Source of the DNA: an uncultured Faecalibacterium sp.
GTDB taxonomy: Bacteria > Bacillota > Clostridia > Oscillospirales > Ruminococcaceae
Length of the DNA stretch: 54,049 nucleotides
Direction of reading: 5' to 3'
Assembly (NCBI GenBank): GCA_934540955.1
Contig: CAKTCY010000006.1
Coordinates: 1-54,049 of the forward strand
The translations under genes were made by a program, and so were the position numbers. Shown one piece after another: positions 1-9,029 of this stretch. The notes under the pieces were generated by a model. It made no database searches. It was not told the origin of the DNA and saw only the letters and a list, made by a program, of their open reading frames with translations. The first letter of the stretch is position 1. The number at the start of each line of letters is the position of its first letter.

Positions 1-1293
1 GCTCTGGTCAAAAGCGGCGACTGGGTGGACTACGGCTGGGCTGTGAACACCCCTGTGGCCGTGGATGCAGAGCTGGCAAAGCGTCTGCCGGAGCTGGAGG
101 GGGTCAACTTCCGGGGCGGCATCCTGATGTGGGTGCCGGAGATCTTCCAGATCGACGACCCCGCTGCCCACATGACCTGGAACAGCTGGCACATGGGCGG
201 CATTGAGCGCAAGGCCATTGCGCAGGGCTTCTCCTTCTACTCCCCCATCCGCTACTCTGAGCTGCCCCGCTACTACCGCGAGAGCAGCGACCCCGTGGAT
301 GTGGCAGTATTTCAGGTGACCCCCATGGACGAGCACGGCTACTTCAACTTCGGCCCCAGCGCTTCGCATCTGGGTGCCGTGTGTGAAAAGGCCAAGAAGA
401 TCATCGTGGAGGTCAACACCAATATGCCGCGCTGCCTTGGCGGCATGGAGAACTGCGTACACGTTTCTCAGGTAAGCGGCATTGTGGAGGGCGCAAATCC
501 CCCCATCGGCCAGATGGCCGCTGCCGGTGCTGCTACCGAGGTGGATCTGAAGGTAGCCAACCTCATCGTGCCGCAGATCCCCAACGGTGCCTGCCTGCAG
601 CTGGGCATCGGCGGTATGCCCAACGCCATCGGCGGGCTGATCGCACAGAGCGACCTGAAGGATCTGGGCGTGCACACCGAAATGTATGTGGATGCCTTTG
701 TGGATATCGCCAAGGCCGGCAAGATCAACGGCAGCCGCAAGCAGCTGGACAAGGGCCGTCAGGTCTACGCCTTTGGTGCCGGCACCCAGAAGATGTACGA
801 TTACCTGAACGATAACCCGGAGTGTATGTCTGCCCCGGTGGACTACACCAACGACATCCGCAGCATTTCCGCACTGGACAACTTTATCTCCATCAACAAT
901 GCCGTGGATATCGACCTGTTTGGTCAGGTGAACGCCGAGAGCGCCGGTGTGAAACACATTTCCGGTGCAGGCGGTCAGCTGGACTTTGTGCTGGGCGCAT
1001 ACCTTTCCAAGGGCGGCAAGAGCTTTATCTGCCTGTCCTCCACCTTCTTTAATAAAAAGACCGGCAAGATGGAGAGCCGTATCCGTCCCACGCTGGAGAA
1101 CGGCAGCATTATCACCGATACCCGCGCCAACGTGCACTACCTGTGCACCGAGTATGGCTGCGTGAACCTGAAGGGTCTGACCTCTTGGGAAAAGGCCGAG
1201 GCTCTGATCAGCGTGGCACACCCGGATTTCCGCGAGGAGCTGATCCGCGAGGCCGATAAGCTGCATATCTGGCGCAGAAGCAACAAAATTTAA
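1..1293 (+). CDS. but: Butyryl-CoA:acetate CoA-transferase, 5' end missing
   Basis: Transfers CoA from butyryl-CoA to acetate, the last step of butyrate formation in gut butyrate producers; cytoplasmic. The frame is open from base 1 ([13 protein letters not shown]), so the gene starts outside the window and only about 20 residues are missing compared with the roughly 448-residue family members. The glutamate in the HTEMY motif (codon at 679-681) matches the catalytic glutamate of family I CoA-transferases, and glycine-rich segments such as [12 protein letters not shown] lie upstream of it. The TAA stop at 1291-1293 is followed 48 bases later by the next gene on the same strand. The family assignment is strong; butyryl-CoA rather than 4-hydroxybutyrate or propionate specificity is inferred from overall resemblance to Faecalibacterium/Roseburia enzymes. 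Confidence 0.9.
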   Translation, partial: ALVKSGDWVDYGWAVNTPVAVDAELAKRLPELEGVNFRGGILMWVPEIFQIDDPAAHMTWNSWHMGGIERKAIAQGFSFYSPIRYSELPRYYRESSDPVDVAVFQVTPMDEHGYFNFGPSASHLGAVCEKAKKIIVEVNTNMPRCLGGMENCVHVSQVSGIVEGANPPIGQMAAAGAATEVDLKVANLIVPQIPNGACLQLGIGGMPNAIGGLIAQSDLKDLGVHTEMYVDAFVDIAKAGKINGSRKQLDKGRQVYAFGAGTQKMYDYLNDNPECMSAPVDYTNDIRSISALDNFISINNAVDIDLFGQVNAESAGVKHISGAGGQLDFVLGAYLSKGGKSFICLSSTFFNKKTGKMESRIRPTLENGSIITDTRANVHYLCTEYGCVNLKGLTSWEKAEALISVAHPDFREELIREADKLHIWRRSNKI

Positions 1294-1341
1294 TAAGCGC
1301 TGTGGGTATTCCCGCTGCCCGCAGCAGGAATGGAGTTTGTC

Positions 1342-2595
1342 ATGATGGACAAAAAGCCGCACATCAAACCGTATCTCTATGGGATGCTCGCAGGGTTTGG
1401 TGCCATTGCACTGAGCATCATCTTCTTTTTTCTTATTTACCGCTTTGACGGCTTCGGCTCGGCTATCTCTACCCTGACCGGCATCCTGATGCCCTTTATC
1501 TACGGTGCTGTCATTGCCTATCTGCTCAAGCCGGTGTGCAACAGCATCGAAAGCTTTCTGCGCCGGTTCATCCCGGAAAAGATGAATGGTCTGATCAACG
1601 CGCTGTCCGTGGCGCTTACCATCCTGTTCGGGCTTTTGCTGGTGTATGCGCTGGTCATGATGATCGTGCCGCAGCTGATCACCAGCGTGACGACCCTGTA
1701 CTACACCGCGCAGGCCAACATTACAAGGTTCATGTACTGGGCAAACCATCTGGAGTTTATTGAAAACAACGAACAGATCATGGAGCTGCTCAATTCGGCC
1801 TACGCTGCCCTGAATACCAATCTTGACACGTGGATCAAGAACACCCTGCTGCCCTCCATGCAGAACATCGTGAGCGGTGCAGCCATTGGTGTGCTGAACG
1901 TGGTGACGGTAGCCAAGAACCTGATCATCGGCATCATCGTGGCGGTGTATATGCTGGCAAGCCGCAAGCGATTCGTCCAGCAGGGCAAGCTGGTGCTGCA
2001 CAGCATCGTCCGCCCCCGCTGGGCGCAGCTGATCACCGAGGAAGTGAAGTATGCAGACCGGATGTTCGGCGGCTTCATCAACGGTAAGATCATGGACTCC
2101 GCCATCATCGGCGTGCTGTGCTATATCGGCTGTCTGATCTTCAAGTTCCCCAGTGCGCTGCTGGTGTCGGTGATCATCGGTGTGACCAACGTGATTCCCT
2201 TCTTCGGCCCCTTCATCGGTGCTATTCCCGCCACCCTGCTCATCCTCATCCAGAACCCCATCAAGGCGTTGTGGTTCGTGCTGTTCGTGCTGGTTTTGCA
2301 GCAGCTGGACGGCAACATCATCGGACCCAAAATTCTGGGCAACACCACCGGCCTTTCCAGCTTCTGGGTGCTGTTCGCCATCCTGCTGTTTGGCGGCCTG
2401 TGGGGCTTTGTGGGCATGATCGTAGGTGTGCCGCTGTTCGCCGTCATCTACGATGTCATCAAAAAGCTGGTCATCTACGGCTTGCGGCGCCATCAGGAGT
2501 TGGCCCTGCTGAACAGCTACCATGACCAGTTCGGCGACCCCGCAGACGATGCCCCGGCACAGCCCGCTGCATCGCAACCTGCTGAAAACCTGTAA
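1342..2595 (+). CDS. AI-2E family (PerM/TqsA-like) membrane transporter
   Basis: Polytopic membrane protein of about 417 residues with the family layout: two hydrophobic segments near the N-terminus, a less hydrophobic middle region (about residues 80-200), then a cluster of membrane helices containing the conserved stretch GVTNVIPFFGPFIGAIP. Members export small molecules or ions; autoinducer-2 transport is shown for only a few, so the substrate here is unknown. An in-frame ATG lies at 1330, but GGAG at 1332-1335 is well placed for the ATGs at 1342 or 1345, which is why I start at 1342. The C-terminal tail is rich in Ala, Pro and Gln. A strong terminator follows, so the gene may be read with the upstream CoA-transferase gene. 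Confidence 0.85.
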   Translation: MMDKKPHIKPYLYGMLAGFGAIALSIIFFFLIYRFDGFGSAISTLTGILMPFIYGAVIAYLLKPVCNSIESFLRRFIPEKMNGLINALSVALTILFGLLLVYALVMMIVPQLITSVTTLYYTAQANITRFMYWANHLEFIENNEQIMELLNSAYAALNTNLDTWIKNTLLPSMQNIVSGAAIGVLNVVTVAKNLIIGIIVAVYMLASRKRFVQQGKLVLHSIVRPRWAQLITEEVKYADRMFGGFINGKIMDSAIIGVLCYIGCLIFKFPSALLVSVIIGVTNVIPFFGPFIGAIPATLLILIQNPIKALWFVLFVLVLQQLDGNIIGPKILGNTTGLSSFWVLFAILLFGGLWGFVGMIVGVPLFAVIYDVIKKLVIYGLRRHQELALLNSYHDQFGDPADDAPAQPAASQPAENL

Positions 2596-2605
2596 ACCTT
2601 CCCTG

Positions 2606-2642
2606 CCCCGCATCAGAGCACTTCCGATGCGGGGTATTTTTT
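2606..2642 (+). terminator. Intrinsic terminator after AI-2E family gene
   Basis: A perfect 9-bp stem (CCCCGCATC at 2606-2614 with GATGCGGGG at 2626-2634) is followed by TATTTTTT. It ends the transcript of the CoA-transferase and transporter genes. Confidence 0.9.
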
Positions 2643-2678
2643 AATCATCCTGAAAATCAGAATCTCTGGGGGTGTATT

Positions 2679-3167
2679 ATGCTAGATGAGAATATACTGT
2701 TTCGATATAAACTCACAGATGCTTGGTGTACACAACTATCCAAAGTGACTGTTTTCAAAAACGGAAAAGTTCGGTATAAGGACGGCGAGCGCAAGACAAG
2801 ATGTTGTAAACTTGATGCTCTATCACTTAAAGGAATCGAAGATATAATCAACCGGAACTCTGTACTCTTTGAAGATACTTCGTTTGAAATCGAATCTCCA
2901 AGCGTCATGGATGGAGTCATGAATTTCTTTGATTTTGCAACGCAAGAAGGAAACAGCGTACATCTAATGGCATTCAATATTGGAGAAGTTCGCAATCCAA
3001 ATGCACATTTTTCTGAAGGACTGTTTTCCCCGATTAAAAATCATACTGCAAACCACGATATCATTCCGGTAAAAGCAATAACTGTGGTAAAAGCATTTGA
3101 TGAAATTTCGGAAATTCTGGTAAGGAGTGGCGTCAACTCGAACTGTTTGCGGCTAACATATCAGTAA
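2679..3167 (+). CDS. Hypothetical protein, AT-rich orphan gene
   Basis: Open frame of 162 codons starting MLDENILFRY, with GGGGGTG about 5 bases upstream of the ATG as ribosome binding site. I do not recognise the family. The protein is soluble, with no signal peptide or membrane segment, of mixed charge, and has a Cys pair (RCCKL) near residue 45. Base composition is clearly more AT-rich than all neighbours and codon use is different (many AAA, ATA, TTT), while both flanks are GC-rich. That suggests recent acquisition. It sits alone between two terminators, and no mobility gene is nearby. The coding call rests on frame length, the ribosome binding site and tidy flanking terminators. Confidence 0.65.
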   Translation: MLDENILFRYKLTDAWCTQLSKVTVFKNGKVRYKDGERKTRCCKLDALSLKGIEDIINRNSVLFEDTSFEIESPSVMDGVMNFFDFATQEGNSVHLMAFNIGEVRNPNAHFSEGLFSPIKNHTANHDIIPVKAITVVKAFDEISEILVRSGVNSNCLRLTYQ

Positions 3168-3190
3168 CAATTTCCAGTTTATACAACAAG

Positions 3191-3235
3191 ACCCCCGCCC
3201 TGCATTCGTCAGAACACAGGGCGGGGGTCATTTTA
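3191..3235. terminator. Strong hairpin between convergent genes, probable bidirectional terminator
   Basis: A perfect 12-bp GC-rich stem (3191-3202 with 3217-3228) with a 14-base loop is followed on the plus strand by CATTTTATT. It lies between the end of the orphan gene and the end of the convergent radical SAM gene, so it can serve both, although the U-tract is better on the plus strand. Confidence 0.8.
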
Positions 3236-3257
3236 TTGCTTTACTTCAGGTTTCCGT

Positions 3258-4688
3258 TCAGTCCTGCGGCTGCAAGGGCTTCCAGTCCTTATAGTTCTCG
3301 TACCGGCTCTCGCGGACCTTGTGGTGAGACCACACTTCGTCGGCGGTGGGTTGCCAGTTGGCGGCGTAGCTCTTGCACTTCTCGCACAGGTGCTCAACGC
3401 TTTCCGGGGACTGCAGGTCGGTGCTGTGGGCACCGGTCTCGTGCACCATCTTTTCCAGCAGCTCGGGGTTTTCCAGCATCGGGCAGGGACGCAGATGGTT
3501 CTTGTTGAAGGGCTGGCCGTTGTGGTAAGCCATGAACAGCGGGCTGTGCAGAATTTCCAGAATAGACTGGTCGTGGATGTTGGCGTTGGAGTAGTGGATG
3601 AACACGCAGGGCTCGGCGTCACCGGCAGAGTTGATGTGGAAGTAGTTGCGGCCACCGGCGATGCAGCCGCCCACGAACTCGCCATCGTTCTGGAAGTCCA
3701 TGGGATAGAACGGGATATCGCACTCGGAAGAGCGCAGATAGCGGATGCGGTCGATCATGTACTTGCGCTGCTCCGGGGTGGGCATCAGCTCCGGGGCGGC
3801 CTCGTTGCCCACCGGCATATAATGGAAGTAGAAGCCGAAATGCGCACCCTTCTCGCACAGGAAACGCATGAACTCGTCGTTGGTGACGGCCTCGATATTC
3901 TGGCTGGTGTAGCAGATAGAGGTGCCGAAGAGGATGCCGTACTTCTTGAGCAGGTCCATGGCGTGCATCACAGCGGCATAGTGACCCTCGCCGCGGCGGG
4001 CGTCGTTGGTCTCCGGGGTGCCCTCGATGGACAGCATAAAGGCGATATTGCCCAGACGCCGCACCTCTTCACAGAAAGGCTCGTCGATGAGGGTGGAGTT
4101 GGTGTAGATGGCAAACTGCACATCGTTGTGCTTTTCTGCCAGCTTGAGCACGTCCTTTTTGCGCACCAGCGGCTCGCCGCCGGTCAGCATATACAGGTAC
4201 ACGCCCAGTTCCTTGCCCTGCGTGACGATCTTATCCATATCCTCAAAGCTGAGGTTGTTCTTGTGGCCGTACTCGCCTGCCCAGCAGCCAACGCAGTGCA
4301 TATTGCAGGCCGAGGTGGGGTCGAACAAAATCAGCCACGGGATGTTGCACTGGTACTTGACGCGGTTCTCGCGGATGGTCTTGGTGCCGCGGAAAAAGGC
4401 TTCGTACCCCAGATTCAGCGCAGTGGTACGCGCCACATGGGGGTCGGTCTGGTCCAGCACGCAGTTGATGAGCTTCGACCACTTGCTATTGGGGTCGGTC
4501 AGCACCTTTTTGGCGTTCTCGTAGGTCTCATCGCTGAAGCCGCTGCCGTAGAACTGCTTTGCAACATCTACCAGCTGGCACATTGTTTTTTCATGGTCGT
4601 GCTCGGCGCGGGAAAGCGCCACGTCCACTATTTTACCAAGCGCAGCACGCTGCATCTTGTGGGTCAGGTTCTCAAGAGATGTATTCAT
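3258..4688 (-). CDS. Radical SAM protein with SPASM-like C-terminus, substrate unknown
   Basis: Protein of 476 residues. The radical SAM cluster motif CNMHCVGC (Cys128, Cys132, Cys135) binds a 4Fe-4S cluster and the GGEP motif at about 170-173 contacts S-adenosylmethionine. About 110 residues of mostly helical sequence precede the core. A C-terminal set of cysteines (CIAGG, EPCVF, CPML, CEKC) resembles a SPASM/twitch region binding extra Fe-S clusters, as in peptide- or protein-modifying enzymes. No precursor peptide gene is visible nearby. The gene reads away from a TetR-type regulator on the same strand, but a terminator lies between them, so it should have its own promoter at about 4690-4780. 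Function cannot be named beyond the superfamily. Confidence 0.85.
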   Translation of the reverse strand: MNTSLENLTHKMQRAALGKIVDVALSRAEHDHEKTMCQLVDVAKQFYGSGFSDETYENAKKVLTDPNSKWSKLINCVLDQTDPHVARTTALNLGYEAFFRGTKTIRENRVKYQCNIPWLILFDPTSACNMHCVGCWAGEYGHKNNLSFEDMDKIVTQGKELGVYLYMLTGGEPLVRKKDVLKLAEKHNDVQFAIYTNSTLIDEPFCEEVRRLGNIAFMLSIEGTPETNDARRGEGHYAAVMHAMDLLKKYGILFGTSICYTSQNIEAVTNDEFMRFLCEKGAHFGFYFHYMPVGNEAAPELMPTPEQRKYMIDRIRYLRSSECDIPFYPMDFQNDGEFVGGCIAGGRNYFHINSAGDAEPCVFIHYSNANIHDQSILEILHSPLFMAYHNGQPFNKNHLRPCPMLENPELLEKMVHETGAHSTDLQSPESVEHLCEKCKSYAANWQPTADEVWSHHKVRESRYENYKDWKPLQPQD

Positions 4689-4773
4689 AGCTTTTTCCTC
4701 CCGAAACGATTCCTTTGGAAATCCTTATTTTGCTTGACCACATCTTACTACTTTGCGTGTTTTTGTGCCATAA

Positions 4774-4812
4774 ACAGAAAATACGCCGTGATGGAAAACC
4801 CATCACGGCGTA
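4774..4812 (-). terminator. Terminator after the TetR-family gene
   Basis: A perfect 13-bp stem (4782-4794 with 4800-4812) with a 5-base loop. Read on the minus strand it is followed by TATTTTCTGTTT. It separates the regulator from the radical SAM gene. Confidence 0.8.
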
Positions 4813-4856
4813 CCCTTTGATAAAATTTTATTGAAGCCACTCAGATAAAAAGCGCT

Positions 4857-5432
4857 TTATTCCTCTATTTTCAGGCTGCCGGTGCTCAGGCGGCACAGTG
4901 CACGGCGGAAATCTCCGTGGATCATGGTGCTCACGCGCTCCACCATCTGCTTGGGGTCGCCTTTCATATCCCGGCGGATCCATTCCAGCGTCATGCCCAC
5001 CAGTGCATACTTGTAAAAATCCACAACAAACTGCTTGTCCGCATCCTGCACGGTGATATCGTGGCATTCACGGTCTGCAAAGTCCTTCAGGATGGGGTTC
5101 AGCAATCTATAAAGGTACTGCTCCACCTGTTCCCTGCCCACCGAGCGGTAAACGTTCAGCACAAGGGTCTTGTTGTCCTGCAGCTGGTGCAGAACGTCCA
5201 GATAGGCCTCGCTCCATGTACCAAAGCCCCGGCGACCTTCCATTGCCTTGGCGGCATCCTCTGCTAAGATCCAGTCCACTAGATCGTAAATGTCCTTGAA
5301 ATGGTAATAAAAGGTCATGCGGTTGACACCGCAGTCCTCGGTGATATCGTTGATCGTGATCTTGTTCAGGGGCTTTTCCAGCAGCAGCTTCTTCAAAGAT
5401 GCCTCCAGTGCCCGTTTTGTCGTTTGTGACAC
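4857..5432 (-). CDS. TetR/AcrR family transcriptional regulator (DhaS-like)
   Basis: Protein of 191 residues. The N-terminal helix-turn-helix (about residues 20-55, ITINDITEDCGVNRMTFYYHF) is typical TetR, and the C-terminal half resembles the TetR_C DhaS-like ligand domain. The best start is GTG at 5430-5432: AAAGGA lies 9 bases upstream in the minus-strand reading, and no in-frame ATG is better placed. It is probably a repressor acting on itself or on the neighbouring radical SAM gene; an imperfect palindrome (GATTTCC-AAA-GGAATC) in the radical SAM leader at about 4703-4718 could be an operator, but this is a guess. The inducer is unknown. Confidence 0.85.
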   Translation of the reverse strand: MSQTTKRALEASLKKLLLEKPLNKITINDITEDCGVNRMTFYYHFKDIYDLVDWILAEDAAKAMEGRRGFGTWSEAYLDVLHQLQDNKTLVLNVYRSVGREQVEQYLYRLLNPILKDFADRECHDITVQDADKQFVVDFYKYALVGMTLEWIRRDMKGDPKQMVERVSTMIHGDFRRALCRLSTGSLKIEE

Positions 5433-5628
5433 AAAAACCCATCCTTTCCCGGCAGACGCCTCTGCCGTTTACAGTAGATCCGTGAATGATAGCCCATGAT
5501 TTATTTTACCGCAAAATGTGACCTTATTTCAAGTAAAGATTCTTACCTTTTTATGAAGTTTGTGTGTGCGCTGCCCGCCCCGAAGGTGCTGTTTTTACAA
5601 CATATCCGCCAAAAATAAGACAAAAGTC

Positions 5629-5657
5629 TTGATTTTCTCCCAGCGGTTGCTTAGAAT
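5629..5657 (+). promoter_or_regulatory. Sigma-A type promoter of proCBA
   Basis: -35 TTGATT at 5629-5634, 17-base spacer, -10 TAGAAT at 5652-5657, about 50 bases before the proC start. The AT-rich interval 5433-5628 between the divergent regulator gene and this promoter shows no further gene. Confidence 0.7.
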
Positions 5658-5707
5658 GAATAAGAAGCAGATTTTATGCAGTGCATACCTGCCGAGGGAG
5701 GGTTATT

Positions 5708-6517
5708 ATGATGATAAAAACCATTGGGTTTTTAGGCTGTGGAAACATGGGCGGGGCTATTGCCCGCGCCGTGTGCAAGGCTACTGCGCCTGAGAATGTA
5801 TTTCTGGCCAACCGCACGGCTGCCAAGGCCGAGGCGCTGGCTGCTGAGCTGGGCTGCCAGACGGCCACCAATGCCGAGGTCGCCGGGGACTGCGACCTAA
5901 TCTTTCTGGCGGTGAAGCCCCAGATGATGGAAGCCATGCTGGAGCCGCTGCGGTTCATCCTTGCCGAGCGCACCAGGCGGTTCGTGCTGTGCACCATGGC
6001 CGCCGGTCTGCCGGTGGCACGCATTCAGGAGATGGCGGGCGGCGACTATCCCGTGATTCGCATCATGCCCAACACCCCGGCATCGGTGGGCGAAGGCATG
6101 ATTCAGTATTGCTCCGTCAACGTGACTGCCGAGGAAGAGGCTGCTTTCTGTCAGCTGATGGCTCCCGCCGGGCGTCTGGACGCCGTAGCCGAGGGCATGA
6201 TCGATGCTGCAAGCTGCGTTTCCGGCTGCGGCCCGGCATGGGTGTACCAGTTTATTGAAGCGCTGGCCGACGGCGGCGTGGCCTGCGGTCTGCCCCGGGC
6301 AAAGGCGCAGGAGTACGCAGCACAGATGGTGCTGGGCAGTGCAAAGCTGGTGCTGGAAAGCGGCAAACACCCCGGTGCGCTGAAGGACGCTGTGTGCAGC
6401 CCCGGCGGCAGCACCATTCAGGGCGTGCGGGTACTGGAAGAACACGGGCTGCGCGGTGCGGTGATGGATGCCGTGCTGGCCGCTTACGACAAAACAAAGG
6501 AAATGGGAAAGGGTTAA
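5708..6517 (+). CDS. proC: Pyrroline-5-carboxylate reductase
   Basis: Reduces 1-pyrroline-5-carboxylate to L-proline with NAD(P)H, the final step of proline synthesis; cytoplasmic. Length 269 residues, normal for the family. The Rossmann motif GFLGCGNMGGA lies at the N-terminus and the C-terminal dimerisation region carries the family signature (DAVCSPGGSTIQG, matching the PGGTT-like motif). AGGGAGGG at 5696-5703 precedes two tandem ATGs at 5708 and 5711, and either may be used; a frame extension back to 5681 has no ribosome binding site. First gene of a proC-proB-proA operon; proB starts 7 bases after its stop. Confidence 0.95.
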   Translation: MMIKTIGFLGCGNMGGAIARAVCKATAPENVFLANRTAAKAEALAAELGCQTATNAEVAGDCDLIFLAVKPQMMEAMLEPLRFILAERTRRFVLCTMAAGLPVARIQEMAGGDYPVIRIMPNTPASVGEGMIQYCSVNVTAEEEAAFCQLMAPAGRLDAVAEGMIDAASCVSGCGPAWVYQFIEALADGGVACGLPRAKAQEYAAQMVLGSAKLVLESGKHPGALKDAVCSPGGSTIQGVRVLEEHGLRGAVMDAVLAAYDKTKEMGKG

Positions 6518-6524
6518 TGGAATC

Positions 6525-7322
6525 ATGCGCATCGTTGTGAAAGTGGGCACCTCCACATTGGCATACCCCACCGGGCGGCTGAACATCCGCCATGCAGAGG
6601 AACTGGTCAAGGTATTGAGCGATTTAAAGAACGAGGGACACGAGGTCATTCTGGTGTCCTCCGGCGCTATCGGCATGGGCGTGGGCAAGCTTTCGCTGCC
6701 TGCACGCCCCAAGGATACCACCACCAAGCAGGCCTGCGCTGCCGTGGGACAGTGCGAGCTGATGTACACCTACGACCGGCTGTTCAGTGCCTACGATCAC
6801 ACGGTAGCGCAGATCCTGCTTACCGGCGTGGACGTGGAGCACACCGAGCGCCGGGTGAACATCCAGAACACTTTGACCCGCCTGCTGGAGCTGGGTGCAC
6901 TGCCCATCATCAATGAAAACGACAGCGTTGCCACCGATGAGATCACTTCTATTGGCGACAACGACACGCTGGCCGCTATTGTGGCCTGCTGCTGCAAGGC
7001 TGATCTGCTGGTGCTGCTGAGCGATATCGATGGCCTGTACACCGCTAACCCTCACACCCACCCGGATGCAGCACTCATCCCGCTGGTGGAGGAGATCACC
7101 TCCGAGGTGATGGCGCTGGCAGACGGTGCGGGCTCGGCGCTGGGCACCGGCGGCATGGCCACCAAGCTGCGTGCTGCCCGCATGGTGACCGGCAGCGGCG
7201 CGGACATGGTCATTGCCAACGGCGCACACCCGGAGCTGCTGTATGATATCGCTGCGGGCAAGCCCATCGGCACCCGCTTTGCCGGGCACAAGCAGCCCGC
7301 ACTGTCCACACAGGAGGTCTGA
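6525..7322 (+). CDS. proB: Glutamate 5-kinase (short form without PUA domain)
   Basis: Phosphorylates L-glutamate to gamma-glutamyl phosphate, the committed and normally proline-inhibited step. 265 residues: an amino acid kinase fold with KVGTSTL at the N-terminus, VSSGAIGMG, INENDSV and GTGGMATK motifs. The C-terminal PUA domain of the E. coli enzyme is absent, as in many Firmicutes. The frame is open further upstream inside proC, but homology begins at MRIVVKVG (6525), which fixes the start. The ribosome binding site is weak (AAGGG at about 6509-6513 is rather far), so translation may depend on coupling to proC. Confidence 0.95.
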   Translation: MRIVVKVGTSTLAYPTGRLNIRHAEELVKVLSDLKNEGHEVILVSSGAIGMGVGKLSLPARPKDTTTKQACAAVGQCELMYTYDRLFSAYDHTVAQILLTGVDVEHTERRVNIQNTLTRLLELGALPIINENDSVATDEITSIGDNDTLAAIVACCCKADLLVLLSDIDGLYTANPHTHPDAALIPLVEEITSEVMALADGAGSALGTGGMATKLRAARMVTGSGADMVIANGAHPELLYDIAAGKPIGTRFAGHKQPALSTQEV

Positions 7323-7325
7323 CCT

Positions 7326-8588
7326 ATGACTACACAGGAAATTCTGGAAGCCGCCCGCGGGGCAAAGGCTGCGCTGGCACTGGCTGACAGCGCCAGCCGC
7401 GCACAGGCACTGCGCAGTATGGCTGCGCAGCTGTGCAGCCCCGCAAGCATGACGGCCATCCTTGCCGCCAACGCCGACGATATGGCTGCTGCAAGGGGAC
7501 ATATCAGCGATGTGATGCTGGATCGTCTTGCCCTGACCGAGGAGCGTATCCGCGCCATGGCAAAGGGCATTGAAGAGGTTGCCGCCCTGCCCGACCCGGT
7601 GGGCCGGGTGCTGAAGCGGGTGGAGCGCCCCAATGGGCTGGTGATCGAAAAGACCGCCGTGCCCATGGGCGTGATCGCCATCATCTACGAGAGCCGCCCC
7701 AACGTGACCAGCGATGCCGCCGCCCTTGCCATCAAGAGCGGCAACGCCTGCATTCTGCGCTGCGGCAAGGAGGCATGGCGCAGCGCCAACGCCATTGTGC
7801 AGGCACTGCGGCAGGGGCTGCGGGAGAATGGTCTGCCGGAAAACGCGGTCTGCCTGATCGAGGATACCACCCACGCCTCTGCCAACGCCCTGATGACCGC
7901 CGTGGGCTATGTGGACCTGCTGATCCCCCGGGGCGGCGCAGGGCTGATCCGCGCCTGTGTGGAGAACGCCAAGGTGCCCTGCATCCAGACCGGTACCGGC
8001 ATCTGCCACATTTTTGTGGACGACACCGCCGATCAGGCCAAGGCGCTGGACATTATCGAAAATGCCAAGGCCAGCCGCCCCAGCGTGTGCAACGCCGAGG
8101 AGGTGTGTCTGGTGCACTCTGCCATTGCACAGGAGTTTCTGCCCAAGCTCGCACAGCGTCTTGGCCCCGACCGCGTGGCTGCGGGCAAGCTGCCGGTAGA
8201 GCTGCGGCTGGACACACGCGCCGCCGCCATCATTCCCGGCACGCCCGCCGGCCCTGCGGACTTTGACACCGAGTTTCTGGACTACATCCTTGCCGTCAAG
8301 GTGGTGGATAGTGTAGACGAGGCCATTGCCCACATTGCACAGCACTCCACCGGCCACAGCGAGGCCATTCTGACCCAGACGCGGGCAGATGCCGACCGCT
8401 TTACCGCTGCGGTGGACAGCGCTGCCGTGTATGTGAACTGCTCCACCCGCTTTACGGACGGCGGCGAGTTTGGTCTGGGCTGCGAGATGGGCATCTCTAC
8501 CCAGAAGCTGCACGCCCGGGGCCCCATGGGCTTGGAGGAGCTTTGCAGCTACAAGTATGTCATCCATGGTGACGGACAGATTCGGTGA
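7326..8588 (+). CDS. proA: Gamma-glutamyl phosphate reductase
   Basis: NADPH-dependent reduction of gamma-glutamyl phosphate to glutamate 5-semialdehyde, which cyclises to the ProC substrate. 420 residues, the usual size, of the aldehyde dehydrogenase superfamily. The catalytic cysteine is Cys255 in SVCNAEE, and IYESRPNVT plus PRGGAGLI are further signatures. It begins 3 bases after the proB stop, so kinase and reductase, which channel an unstable intermediate, are made together. Last gene of the proline operon. Confidence 0.95.
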   Translation: MTTQEILEAARGAKAALALADSASRAQALRSMAAQLCSPASMTAILAANADDMAAARGHISDVMLDRLALTEERIRAMAKGIEEVAALPDPVGRVLKRVERPNGLVIEKTAVPMGVIAIIYESRPNVTSDAAALAIKSGNACILRCGKEAWRSANAIVQALRQGLRENGLPENAVCLIEDTTHASANALMTAVGYVDLLIPRGGAGLIRACVENAKVPCIQTGTGICHIFVDDTADQAKALDIIENAKASRPSVCNAEEVCLVHSAIAQEFLPKLAQRLGPDRVAAGKLPVELRLDTRAAAIIPGTPAGPADFDTEFLDYILAVKVVDSVDEAIAHIAQHSTGHSEAILTQTRADADRFTAAVDSAAVYVNCSTRFTDGGEFGLGCEMGISTQKLHARGPMGLEELCSYKYVIHGDGQIR

Positions 8589-8684
8589 GTTCCCCTGCCC
8601 CGACTTCTTCATAATTTTTTTACAATTCTGTCCGGCCTGCGGGCGCGGCAGAGCAAGCTTTTCATAGTTGAAAAAAATTTCCTG

Positions 8685-8727
8685 TACAGGCCGATGCAAG
8701 CTGCTTCGGCCTGTATTTTTGTTTTAC
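8685..8727 (+). terminator. Terminator of the proCBA operon
   Basis: A 10-bp stem (TACAGGCCGA at 8685-8694 with TCGGCCTGTA at 8706-8715) is followed by TTTTTGTTTT. It lies about 100 bases after the proA stop. Confidence 0.85.
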
Positions 8728-8798
8728 CGGGATGGACTGTATTTTAAATCGAATATGAAAACCGAAAAAATTTTCACTTTTCCCATGAAATAGCCATT

Positions 8799-8822
8799 CT
8801 TGGATAGTGGTATGTATCCAAG
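8799..8822. repeat. Perfect 8-bp inverted repeat in the proA-mgsA intergenic region
   Basis: CTTGGATA (8799-8806) and TATCCAAG (8815-8822) are separated by 8 bases and followed by TTTTTGCCG. The 441-base interval 8589-9029 otherwise holds the proA terminator, AT-rich sequence and the mgsA promoter. This repeat could be a weak terminator or an operator; nothing decides between them. Confidence 0.5.
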
Positions 8823-8893
8823 TTTTTGCCGTTTCCAACAATGTTAAAGTATTACTTTTGTGTTTTTATAGGTTAAAAAAGCAAAATTTTCTC

Positions 8894-8922
8894 TTGACAG
8901 GGCGTTTTCTATGCGGTAAAAC
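8894..8922 (+). promoter_or_regulatory. Promoter of the MgsA-family gene
   Basis: Consensus -35 TTGACA at 8894-8899, 17-base spacer, -10 TAAAAC at 8917-8922. The leader to the start codon at 9030 is about 100 bases and AT-rich. Confidence 0.65.
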
Positions 8923-9029
8923 TATATTGTAAGATTTGATATCGATTTCACTCCCGTTTCACAGGACTTCAAAAAATTCGTGCATCACATTCCGTGCTAT
9001 GTAAAAATAAGTAAAGGAGAGAGCATCCT

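Noticed and set aside
3321..4820. Plus-strand open frame of 499 codons opposite the radical SAM gene
   Set aside because: Shadow frame with Val/Ala/His-rich composition; it crosses the TetR-gene terminator.
5433..5707. A T-box or other riboswitch before proC
   Set aside because: No T-box sequence or conserved aptamer is visible; an ordinary promoter explains the region.
6624..8699. Antisense open frame of 691 codons opposite proB and proA
   Set aside because: It mirrors the GC-rich third-position pattern of the real genes and its product is low-complexity His/Gly/Ala-rich sequence; the sense strand has clear enzymes.
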